A stretch of DNA of 29,495 nt from an uncultured Bacteroidales bacterium. GTDB taxonomy: Bacteria; Bacteroidota; Bacteroidia; Bacteroidales; UBA3824. Below, one piece after another: positions 15,638 through 22,874 of the stretch (the first letter of the stretch is position 1; each line of letters opens with the position of its first letter). The stretch covers positions 1 to 29,495 of the forward strand of contig CALFIU010000125.1 in assembly GCA_937877455.1 (NCBI GenBank), given 5' to 3'. Made by a program: the position numbers and the translations under genes. Below the pieces are notes generated by a model. It saw nothing but the letters and a program-made list of their open reading frames with translations, did not search any database and was not told the origin of the DNA.

Positions 15638-16984
15638 ATGTTAGACAAAAATACATATATCAAAAGACGCCAAAAACTAAAAGAACTCGTTAAACAAGGA
15701 ATTATACTCCTACTTGGCAACACTCCCCTACCCTTCAATTACAATAACAACTCATTTCCATTTAGGCAAGATAGCACATTATTATATTACACTGGCATAG
15801 ACATACCAGACGTAGCAGTAATTATAGACACTGAAACTGGCGAAGAAACATTATTTGGAAACAATACACCTCTCTGCAACATTATTTGGACAGGAGAAAC
15901 ACCAACTATGCAACAAATAGCCTACAACAGCGGAATAGACAATTGGCTAACAACAGACAACCTAAAAAATCTCATTCAAAACGCAGTTAAACAAAAACGT
16001 AAAATTCATTACATAACTCCATACCAAGCAGAAATAAAAATATTCTTAGCCAATCTTATCGACATTGATATAAACAAAATACCAAACAATCAATCGTTGC
16101 AACTAATCAATGCCGCTGCTCAAATGCGAAAAACAAAAGATTTAGAAGAAATAGCAGAAATAAAAAAAGCCGTTGGCATAACACGCCGTATGCACGAATA
16201 CGTAATTTCGCTATGCAAAGAAAAAGGTAGCAGTTTAACCGAACGTCAAATAAGTGGAGAAATATATCGATATGCTGCTGGCGAAGGTTATTACAACTCG
16301 TTTGCACCAATAGTTACAGTTCATGGAGAAATATTCCACAACCAACCATCCGACTCTCCACTACAACAAGGTCGTCTGCTCCTTGTTGATGCTGGTGTAG
16401 AAACCACAAACCACTATGCTGGCGATATGACACGTACAACTCCTGTTTCTGGACAAATGACAACTATGCAACAAGAAATATACGACATAGTAAAAAACGC
16501 ACAAGATTTTGTAAAAAAAACTGCCGCACCAGGAATTTTGTGGCGCGATATGCACAATATAGCTGCTTCAAAAATTGTTGACGGACTTAAAAGCATTGGA
16601 CTAATGCGTGGAAACTCTGATGATATTGTTGAATGTGGTGCATACGCAATGTTTTTTCCTCATGGACTTGGACATCTTCTTGGCCTTGATGTTCACGACA
16701 TGGAAAATTACGGTGAAAACAATTTTGGATATAATAGCAACATTGTTCGTAGCCAACAATTTGGACCTTGTTATCTACGCTATGGCTTAAAATTAGAACA
16801 AGGAATGACTATAACCGATGAACCGGGCATATATTTTATCCCTCAACTCATAGACCAATGGCGAGCCGAGAAAAAATTCGATAATTTTATAAACTACAAA
16901 TTATTGGAAAAATATCGCAATTTTGGAGGTATTCGCATAGAAGACGACTTACTAATTACCCCAAATGGCTGCGAAGTATTGTAA
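15638..16984 (+). CDS. pepP: Xaa-Pro aminopeptidase (aminopeptidase P, family M24B)
   Basis: 448 residues, close to E. coli PepP in length. It removes the N-terminal residue from peptides with proline in position two and uses two metal ions. Residues 1-175 are the non-catalytic N-domain; the rest is the pita-bread fold. All five metal ligands are visible: Asp251 (LLVDAGVE), Asp263 (YAGDMTRT), His346 (HGLGHLLGLDVHD), Glu395 (TDEPGIYF) and Glu435 (GIRIEDD). The gap between the two Asp residues is 12, one more than in E. coli PepP. No signal peptide is present, so it is cytoplasmic. ATG at 15638 is the natural start. The upstream spacer is poly-A/T rich and lacks a clear TAnnTTTG box. The next gene follows 69 bases later and may be co-transcribed. 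Confidence 0.93.
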   Translation: MLDKNTYIKRRQKLKELVKQGIILLLGNTPLPFNYNNNSFPFRQDSTLLYYTGIDIPDVAVIIDTETGEETLFGNNTPLCNIIWTGETPTMQQIAYNSGIDNWLTTDNLKNLIQNAVKQKRKIHYITPYQAEIKIFLANLIDIDINKIPNNQSLQLINAAAQMRKTKDLEEIAEIKKAVGITRRMHEYVISLCKEKGSSLTERQISGEIYRYAAGEGYYNSFAPIVTVHGEIFHNQPSDSPLQQGRLLLVDAGVETTNHYAGDMTRTTPVSGQMTTMQQEIYDIVKNAQDFVKKTAAPGILWRDMHNIAASKIVDGLKSIGLMRGNSDDIVECGAYAMFFPHGLGHLLGLDVHDMENYGENNFGYNSNIVRSQQFGPCYLRYGLKLEQGMTITDEPGIYFIPQLIDQWRAEKKFDNFINYKLLEKYRNFGGIRIEDDLLITPNGCEVL

Positions 16985-17053
16985 TAACAGCAATAAATAA
17001 TTAGTGTTTACGTTTTGATAATTACAATCACCAAACAAGCAAAAATTAATAAA

Positions 17054-17797
17054 ATGAAAAAATTAAATAAATACAGCATTTTAATGCTAACAATGATGCT
17101 TTTTGCAATTACAGCATGCGAAAAAGATGAGCAAGAAACCACAATAAGTGGCATTCTACCCAACAAAATTACACAAATAACTTGGAATGGAGTTTTTGAT
17201 TCTGGCACAGAATCAGAAACCTACAATTTTAAATACGATAACGAATCTATAACAAGTGGTTTTGGTTACTTTACATATCAAAACAATAGCGTTGTTGTTA
17301 ACGATCTTGACAACGAACCAGAAGGTACATTTATTATAGAAGACGCAAAAGCTATTTCGTTTAAACTCAACAACGGTAAAACAACAGAATATAACTACCA
17401 AAACGGATACCTAACAAGTTTTTCGTCAAATGGTTCGCAATATAAATTCACTATGCAAGACGGAAAACTTACAAAATACACAATTAAAAACGACAATGTA
17501 GATACAGAATATTCTTTTGAGTATAACGGACAAAAAAACAACCTTAACATAGACCTCTTTACACTCGCCGACATATTCGAATACCATTACGAATATGCAT
17601 CTCGACTTGGTTTAATAGGAAACCGGTTTGAATATCTCCCAACTAAAATAACCGAAACAACAGTTTTCAACAATCAAACTACAAGTAGTACAATAAGTTT
17701 TGAATATAAGATGCTTGGTCAATACATAAGCCAAATTATCATATCCACCCAAGAACAATCCACTTCTTTTAAAGAGATTTACTCTATAGAGTATTAA
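17054..17797 (+). CDS. DUF4595-like lipoprotein
   Basis: 247 residues from ATG at 17054; upstream in-frame codons only add a non-signal leader. The signal peptide ends at lipobox FAITAC with Cys22, then EKDEQE. The mature part is a run of short repeated beta-strands (YNFKYDNESITSGFGY, EYNYQNGYLTSFSSNG, KFTMQDGKLTKYTIKND, YSFEYNGQKNN), like the curved-sheet proteins grouped as DUF4595 in Bacteroidota. A late block, LIGNRFEYLPTKI, also fits these. The function is unknown; related proteins are surface or periplasmic lipoproteins found in many copies per genome. It lies between the aminopeptidase gene and a strong bidirectional terminator, convergent with the DksA-like gene. Confidence 0.75.
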   Translation: MKKLNKYSILMLTMMLFAITACEKDEQETTISGILPNKITQITWNGVFDSGTESETYNFKYDNESITSGFGYFTYQNNSVVVNDLDNEPEGTFIIEDAKAISFKLNNGKTTEYNYQNGYLTSFSSNGSQYKFTMQDGKLTKYTIKNDNVDTEYSFEYNGQKNNLNIDLFTLADIFEYHYEYASRLGLIGNRFEYLPTKITETTVFNNQTTSSTISFEYKMLGQYISQIIISTQEQSTSFKEIYSIEY

Positions 17798-17836
17798 AAA
17801 AACAGCGGTATGTAATAAACTTACCGCTGCTTTTTA
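17797..17836. terminator. bidirectional terminator between the lipoprotein and DksA-like genes
   Basis: CAGCGGTA (17803-17810) pairs with TACCGCTG (17822-17829). It is flanked by AAAAAA on the left and CTTTTT on the right, so it gives a U-tract in both directions. It overlaps the last base of the lipoprotein stop. Confidence 0.9.
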
Positions 17837-17852
17837 AAGTATTTTTGCCTTA

Positions 17853-18236
17853 TTATTTTTTACGATTATTTTTAGTTTCCACGCTCAAAGTAGCATGAGG
17901 CACAGCCATAAGACGTTCCTTTGGAATAAGTTTTCCTGTTGTAACGTCTATTCCATAAGTCTTATTCTCTATGCGAATAAGAGCATTCTTTAGTTTTTCT
18001 ATAAATTTTCGCTGGCGATCGGCAAGCGTTCCAGCTTCTTCTTTCGACAACACCGAACGCCCCTCTTCCAAGGTCTTAAACGTAGGCGAAGTATCGGCTA
18101 TGTCGTTACCATCCTTTTGGGTAAGAATGTTAACATACATTGTATAAGCCGATTGGGCAGCCTCAAGTTTTTCAAGAATCAAAGCCTTAAATTCGGCCAA
18201 TTCTTCATCGGAGTATCTTGTTTTTTCTTCTGCCAT
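17853..18236 (-). CDS. TraR/DksA-family protein without zinc-finger cysteines
   Basis: 127 residues. The N-terminal part is a coiled-coil hairpin (SDEELAEFKALILEKLEAAQ, then KFIEKLKNALIRIENKTYG), and the C-terminal part carries the family's TGKLIPKERLMAVPHATLSVE block. DksA binds RNA polymerase in the secondary channel and changes initiation together with ppGpp. Classical DksA has four zinc-binding Cys. Bacteroidota homologs commonly keep one, in YGICRVTG; here that place reads YGIDVTTG and the protein has no Cys at all, so it cannot hold zinc this way. It lies downstream of ileS on the same strand, an order typical of this phylum, but the usual third gene (lspA) is absent. A hairpin lies between ileS and this gene. 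Confidence 0.85.
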   Translation of the reverse strand: MAEEKTRYSDEELAEFKALILEKLEAAQSAYTMYVNILTQKDGNDIADTSPTFKTLEEGRSVLSKEEAGTLADRQRKFIEKLKNALIRIENKTYGIDVTTGKLIPKERLMAVPHATLSVETKNNRKK

Positions 18237-18273
18237 ATCTTTAAATATTAGCTGTTAAACTTCTTTTTTTTGT

Positions 18274-18318
18274 AAAAAATGTAGGAAACGATGCCAAATA
18301 GCAATCGTTTGCTACATT
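18274..18318 (-). terminator. terminator-like hairpin between ileS and the DksA-like gene
   Basis: AATGTAG (18278-18284) and AAACGAT (18286-18292) pair with ATCGTTT (18304-18310) and CTACATT (18312-18318), interrupted by one G-G mismatch. On the minus strand it follows the ileS stop by 5 bases and ends in ATTTTTTA. It would attenuate readthrough or protect the ileS 3' end. Confidence 0.7.
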
Positions 18319-18322
18319 TCAA

Positions 18323-21300
18323 TTATATTTTGGTTATACGTATAGCAACAGAAAGTTGTTCGTCAATCTCAACGGTTTTTGCATCCGACGGCAAATTCTC
18401 TTTCTCTGATAGAGATGCAGCCAAGGTCTGAGTGCAAATGTAATCCTTAAAATCAGACAAAGCACCAGAAAGTTCATCAGTCTTAGAAATCTCTATCGCT
18501 ATTTTATCGGTTACATCAAGACCAGATTCTTTACGAATATTTTGAATACGATTGATAAGTTCGCGTGCAAAACCTTCGTTTCTTAATTCAGGGGTAATGT
18601 TGATATCCAACGCTACCGTTATACGACCTTCGCTCGCAACAAGACGTCCAGGAATATCCTCGGAGGTAATCTCCGTTTCAGAAACAAGCACTTTTACTTC
18701 TTCTGCGTTAAGTGGCACATTTATAAAACCATCGGCTTCAAACTTTGCAATTTCTTCTTGCGAAAGTTCTTGTAAATAATTAGCCACAGCTTTCATATTT
18801 TTGCCAAGTTTACGACCAAGTTGTTTAAAATCTGCCTTAACTTTTTTAGAAATAATGCCTGCTGTCTGATGCAAATATTCTATTTCTTTTACATTAACTT
18901 CAGTGAGTATCAACCGTTTAACTGCCTCTATATGTTCTTCCATACTCTTATCAAGAATAGGAACCATTATTTTTTGCAACGGTTGACGTACTTTAATAGC
19001 TGCTTTACGTCTCAATGCAAGCACCATTGATGAGATTTTTTGAGCTATTTCCATACGACTCTCCAAATCTGCATCAATTAGGTTTTCATCGCATTGAGGA
19101 TAAGGTGCAAGATGAACAGAAAGATTACATTTACCACTTACTGCATTGAGGTCGGTAAATATTTTTTCTGAATAAAATGGTGCTATCGGAGCCATCAACT
19201 GTGCTATTTTTTCTAAGCAAGTATAAAGTGTTTGATATGCCGATATTTTGTCTTTTGTGTATCCCCCACCCCAAAAACGTTTACGGTTGAGCCTTACATA
19301 CCAGTTAGAAAGGTTTTCGGTTACAAAATCCTGAATTTCTCTACCTGCCTTGGTCATGTCGTAATTTGCAAAATTCTCGTCCGTACGTTTTATAAGCGAG
19401 TTTAATAGAGAAAGTATCCAACGGTCTATTTCTGGACGTTCTTCTATCGGAATTTCTGGTTCTGCATATTTAAAACCATCAACATTGGCATATAGCGCAA
19501 AAAACGAATATGTATTATAAAGTGTACCAAAAAATTTACGCTTTATTTCATCAACGCCATCAAGGTCAAATTTAAGATTTTCCCATGGCGATGCGTTTGT
19601 AAGCATATACCAACGCACAGGATCTGAACCAAATTTTTCGATAGTTGAGAACGGTTCTACGCTATTTCCACGGCTTTTTGACATTTTTTCTCCATTTTTA
19701 TCAAGTACAAGCCCGTTAGAAACAACATTTTTAAATGCAACAGAATCAAAAATCATAGTTGCAATGGCGTGGAGTGTAAAAAACCAACCTCGAGTTTGGT
19801 CAACACCTTCCGCAATAAAATCTGCTGGAAATATTTTTTTAAAGAGTTCTTTATTTTCAAACGGATAATGAAGTTGTGCATAAGGCATTGCTCCACTATC
19901 AAACCATACGTCGATAAGGTCAGGCTCTCTATACATTGGTTTGCCTGATGGTGAAACAAGAACAACTTGATCAATGTAAGGCTTATGTGGGTCTATTTTT
20001 TCGTAGTTTTCTTTTGAATAATCTCCTGGCACAAAATCTTTATATGGATTTTCTTTCATAAATCCAACATTAATAGACTTATTGATGCCTTCGATTAATT
20101 CTACGAACGACCCTATGCAGACTTCTTCTGTACCATCTTCGCTTCTCCAAATTGGAAGTGGTGTACCCCAATAACGCGAACGAGAAAGATTCCAATCGAT
20201 AAGATTTTCGAGCCATTGCCCAAAACGTCCACTACCAGTTGATGGTGGCTGCCAATTTATAGTTTTGTTAAGCTCTATCATACGATCCTTTACAGCTGTA
20301 GAGCGAATAAACCAACTATCGAGCGGATAATAGAGAATTGGTTTTTGAGTACGCCAACAATGAGGATAACTGTGAAGATGCTTTTCTGACTTGAAAAGTT
20401 TGCCTTGTTTTTTTAATTCAACAACTATATCAACATCAACATCTGTTTTGCCAGTTTCGTCGTATGCTTTTTTTACAAACTTACCCGAAAACTCGCCAAG
20501 CCCGTCAACAAGTCTTCCTTGTTTGTCAACAAGAGTAAGCGAACCAATTCCCGCTTGCTTAGCAACACGAAAGTCGTCGGCACCAAAACTTGGTGCTATA
20601 TGTACTATACCCGCACCGTCAGATGTTGTAACATAATCGCCTGGAATAACTCTAAATGCATCTCCATCTGTGGGCTGAATATATGGTAAAAGTTGTTCGT
20701 AATAAATTCCTGTTAAATCAGAACCTAAATATTCTGAGGTAACTTCAAAAGGTACATCCTTACCTCCATTGTAATCCTCAAATTTAAGGTCTTTATTTTT
20801 TTCTGAGAAATAACTACCTACTAAATCCTTAGCAAGTATAACTGAAATTCTTTGACCAGTAAAACTATTGATAGTCTTAACTTTAACATAGGCAATCTTA
20901 GGTCCAACTGCAAGTGCAGTGTTAGAAAATAAAGTCCATGGAGTGGTTGTCCATGCCATAAACCTAACATCTTCATCGTTAGATTCAAATATCTTTGCCG
21001 ATTTTTCGTTGTTATTTATAGCCTTAAACAAAACAGTAGCAGTTGTATCCTTTACCTCACGATAACAATCAGGCATATTTAACTCATGACTACTTAATCC
21101 TGTACCAGCAGCAGGAGAATATGGCTGAATTGTATATCCTTTGTAAAGTAATCCTTTGTTATACAATTGTTTTAATAACCACCACAATGTTTCAATATAG
21201 TCGGAAGTGTAGGTTATATATGGATGTTCCATGTCAACCCAATAGCCAATTTTCTCGGTAATATCTTCCCATTCCTCGGTAAACTGCATTACGGCCTTAC

Positions 21301-21667
21301 GGCAGGTTTTGTTATACTCCTCCACCGAAATTTTTTTGCCAATGTCTTCTTTTGTAATACCAAGCAATTTTTCCACACCAAGTTCAACAGGCAATCCATG
21401 CGTGTCCCAACCAGCTTTTCTATTAACCAAAAAACCTTTTTGAGTTTTGTATCTTAAAACAGAATCTTTAATAGTTCTGGCAAGTATGTGGTGTATTCCA
21501 GGCTTACCGTTAGCCGAAGGAGGACCTTCATAAAAGACAAATTGCGGATTTCCCGCGCGAGTTTCTAAACTCTGCAAAAAAGTATTTTCAACCCGCCACT
21601 TATTTAAAATATCCTTGTTTATCTGCGACAGGTCGAAATTCTTGTATTCGGCGAATTTTTTATCCAT
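18323..21667 (-). CDS. ileS: isoleucyl-tRNA synthetase, type 2 (eukaryote-like), swapped GXHH signature
   Basis: 1114 residues, the length of type-2 enzymes. It charges tRNA-Ile and edits valine. Class I motifs: the HIGH equivalent is GIHH (residues 57-60, in NGKPGIHHILAR), where the usual order H-x-G-H is swapped to G-x-H-H; the KMSKS loop is intact at 661-665 (EKMSKSRGN). The CP1 editing domain shows TTPWTLFSNTALAVGP and a clear post-CP1 block (WFIRSTAVKDRM, then GVDQTRGWFFTLH). The tRNA-binding helical domain (ENLSNWYVRLNRKRFWGGGY) and a C-terminal extension of about 250 residues are present. Type-2 enzymes resist the antibiotic mupirocin, and the GXHH form has been linked to extreme resistance. 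It is divergent from metF, with its own promoter, and is followed by the DksA-like gene. Confidence 0.97.
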   Translation of the reverse strand: MDKKFAEYKNFDLSQINKDILNKWRVENTFLQSLETRAGNPQFVFYEGPPSANGKPGIHHILARTIKDSVLRYKTQKGFLVNRKAGWDTHGLPVELGVEKLLGITKEDIGKKISVEEYNKTCRKAVMQFTEEWEDITEKIGYWVDMEHPYITYTSDYIETLWWLLKQLYNKGLLYKGYTIQPYSPAAGTGLSSHELNMPDCYREVKDTTATVLFKAINNNEKSAKIFESNDEDVRFMAWTTTPWTLFSNTALAVGPKIAYVKVKTINSFTGQRISVILAKDLVGSYFSEKNKDLKFEDYNGGKDVPFEVTSEYLGSDLTGIYYEQLLPYIQPTDGDAFRVIPGDYVTTSDGAGIVHIAPSFGADDFRVAKQAGIGSLTLVDKQGRLVDGLGEFSGKFVKKAYDETGKTDVDVDIVVELKKQGKLFKSEKHLHSYPHCWRTQKPILYYPLDSWFIRSTAVKDRMIELNKTINWQPPSTGSGRFGQWLENLIDWNLSRSRYWGTPLPIWRSEDGTEEVCIGSFVELIEGINKSINVGFMKENPYKDFVPGDYSKENYEKIDPHKPYIDQVVLVSPSGKPMYREPDLIDVWFDSGAMPYAQLHYPFENKELFKKIFPADFIAEGVDQTRGWFFTLHAIATMIFDSVAFKNVVSNGLVLDKNGEKMSKSRGNSVEPFSTIEKFGSDPVRWYMLTNASPWENLKFDLDGVDEIKRKFFGTLYNTYSFFALYANVDGFKYAEPEIPIEERPEIDRWILSLLNSLIKRTDENFANYDMTKAGREIQDFVTENLSNWYVRLNRKRFWGGGYTKDKISAYQTLYTCLEKIAQLMAPIAPFYSEKIFTDLNAVSGKCNLSVHLAPYPQCDENLIDADLESRMEIAQKISSMVLALRRKAAIKVRQPLQKIMVPILDKSMEEHIEAVKRLILTEVNVKEIEYLHQTAGIISKKVKADFKQLGRKLGKNMKAVANYLQELSQEEIAKFEADGFINVPLNAEEVKVLVSETEITSEDIPGRLVASEGRITVALDINITPELRNEGFARELINRIQNIRKESGLDVTDKIAIEISKTDELSGALSDFKDYICTQTLAASLSEKENLPSDAKTVEIDEQLSVAIRITKI

Positions 21668-21695
21668 GCTAATATGGTTTATAATATTTTTGCTG

Positions 21696-21726
21696 CAAAA
21701 ATATTAATTGCATTGTTTTTTTGCAA
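21696..21726 (-). promoter_or_regulatory. Bacteroidota-type promoter of ileS
   Basis: On the minus strand TTG (plus 21724-21726), a 20-bp spacer and TATTTTTG (plus 21696-21703) match the -33/-7 pattern, leaving a leader of roughly 20 bases. It overlaps the oppositely oriented metF promoter. No T-box leader is visible or would fit. Confidence 0.65.
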
Positions 21727-21742
21727 AAAAATATTATCTTTG
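21713..21742 (+). promoter_or_regulatory. Bacteroidota-type promoter of metF
   Basis: TTG (21713-21715), a 19-bp spacer and TATCTTTG (21735-21742) match the -33/-7 pattern. The leader would be about 19 bases, too short for a SAM riboswitch. It overlaps the ileS promoter, so the two polymerases would compete for about 30 bp. Confidence 0.7.
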
Positions 21743-21767
21743 CATTTGATATTAATAATAAAAGAGC

Positions 21768-22724
21768 ATGAAAATTACCGAAGCACTTAAAAATACCAAA
21801 AAAACACTATTTTCGTTTGAAATCGTCCCGCCACTCAAAGGCCACAACATCAATAATTTATACCAAAAACTTGACTTGCTCGCCGAGTTTAACCCACTAA
21901 ACATAAACATAACATATCATCAGGACGAAACCGTATATACTCAAGTTGGAGAAAACCTCGTAACAAAAAAAATAATACGAAAAAGACCTGGTACGGTAGC
22001 ATTGGCGGCAGCAATAAAAAACAGATTTCCAAACGTTGAAACAGTACCACACCTAATCTGCGGAGGTATGACAAAAGAAGCAATAGAAAACATTCTTATA
22101 GATTTAAACTTTCTTGGCATAGAAAACATATTACTATTGCGCGGTGATGCTCCCAAAGGACAAAGATATTTTATCCCTGAACAAGGCGGATACTCACACA
22201 CAATAGACCTCGTAAAACAAATAATAGACCTTAACAACAGTATCTATCTCGATAAAGATTTAAAAAACACAGACAAAACCAATTTTTCAGTAGGCGTAGC
22301 TGGATACCCCGAAAAACATGCAGAAGCACCTAATTTTGAAATAGACCTAATGCATCTAAAAGAAAAAATTGATGCTGGGGCAGAATTTATAGTAACACAA
22401 ATGTTTTTTGATAACAACAAATTCTACGAATTTGAAAAACGTTGTCGTCAAGCAGGAATACACGTTCCAATTATACCAGCCATAAAACCAATAGCCAAAC
22501 AAAAAGATATAGATACCATACCATTGGTGTTTAATATCGACTTACCAATGGAACTTATGCAAGAAGTAACAAAAGCTAAAAACGACGACGACATCTACCA
22601 AATAGGAATAGAATGGACTATCGCCCAAAGCAAAGACCTAATAGCACACGGTGTGCCATGCGTACACTATTTTAGTGTAGGAAAAACCGACAACATACGC
22701 CAAGTGGCAAAAGCAGTTTTTTAA
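21768..22724 (+). CDS. metF: methylenetetrahydrofolate reductase
   Basis: 318 residues. This cytoplasmic flavoenzyme reduces 5,10-methylene-THF to 5-methyl-THF, which supplies the methyl group for methionine synthesis. The TIM-barrel landmarks are present: FSFEIVPPLKG with the catalytic Glu near the N-terminus, NITYHQDE, TVPHLICGG, LGIENILLLRGDAP (the FAD-binding strand), FSVGVAGYPEKHAEA, KIDAGAEFIVTQMFFDN and the C-terminal GVPCVHYFSVGKTDNI. Length and order fit single-domain bacterial MetF. The start ATG at 21768 lies just after a clear promoter. It is divergent from ileS and has no folate or methionine gene beside it. A 150-base AT-rich spacer with no recognised element separates it from the sensor gene. 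Confidence 0.95.
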   Translation: MKITEALKNTKKTLFSFEIVPPLKGHNINNLYQKLDLLAEFNPLNINITYHQDETVYTQVGENLVTKKIIRKRPGTVALAAAIKNRFPNVETVPHLICGGMTKEAIENILIDLNFLGIENILLLRGDAPKGQRYFIPEQGGYSHTIDLVKQIIDLNNSIYLDKDLKNTDKTNFSVGVAGYPEKHAEAPNFEIDLMHLKEKIDAGAEFIVTQMFFDNNKFYEFEKRCRQAGIHVPIIPAIKPIAKQKDIDTIPLVFNIDLPMELMQEVTKAKNDDDIYQIGIEWTIAQSKDLIAHGVPCVHYFSVGKTDNIRQVAKAVF

Positions 22725-22874
22725 ACAAAAATACAAACAAGTAAAAAAAACGGTACATAGTTTGCACTTAACAAGTTAGAAAAAACACGAACTAAAGCCT
22801 TGCAAAAAAACAATGCAAAATTTGGCAAAGAGCGAGTTTTAACATAAATTTAGAGCCTCAAAATAAACGTATAT

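Noticed and set aside
17015..17053. Longer start of the DUF4595-like lipoprotein
   Set aside because: The 13 extra residues would precede a perfect lipoprotein signal peptide that begins at the ATG at 17054.
21668..21767. SAM riboswitch or T-box leader in the ileS-metF spacer
   Set aside because: Both predicted leaders are only about 20 bases long, and no conserved riboswitch core is present.
22725..22874. Promoter or small RNA in the metF-sensor spacer
   Set aside because: No TAnnTTTG box with a fitting TTG and no stable hairpin were found; the stretch is plain AT-rich sequence.
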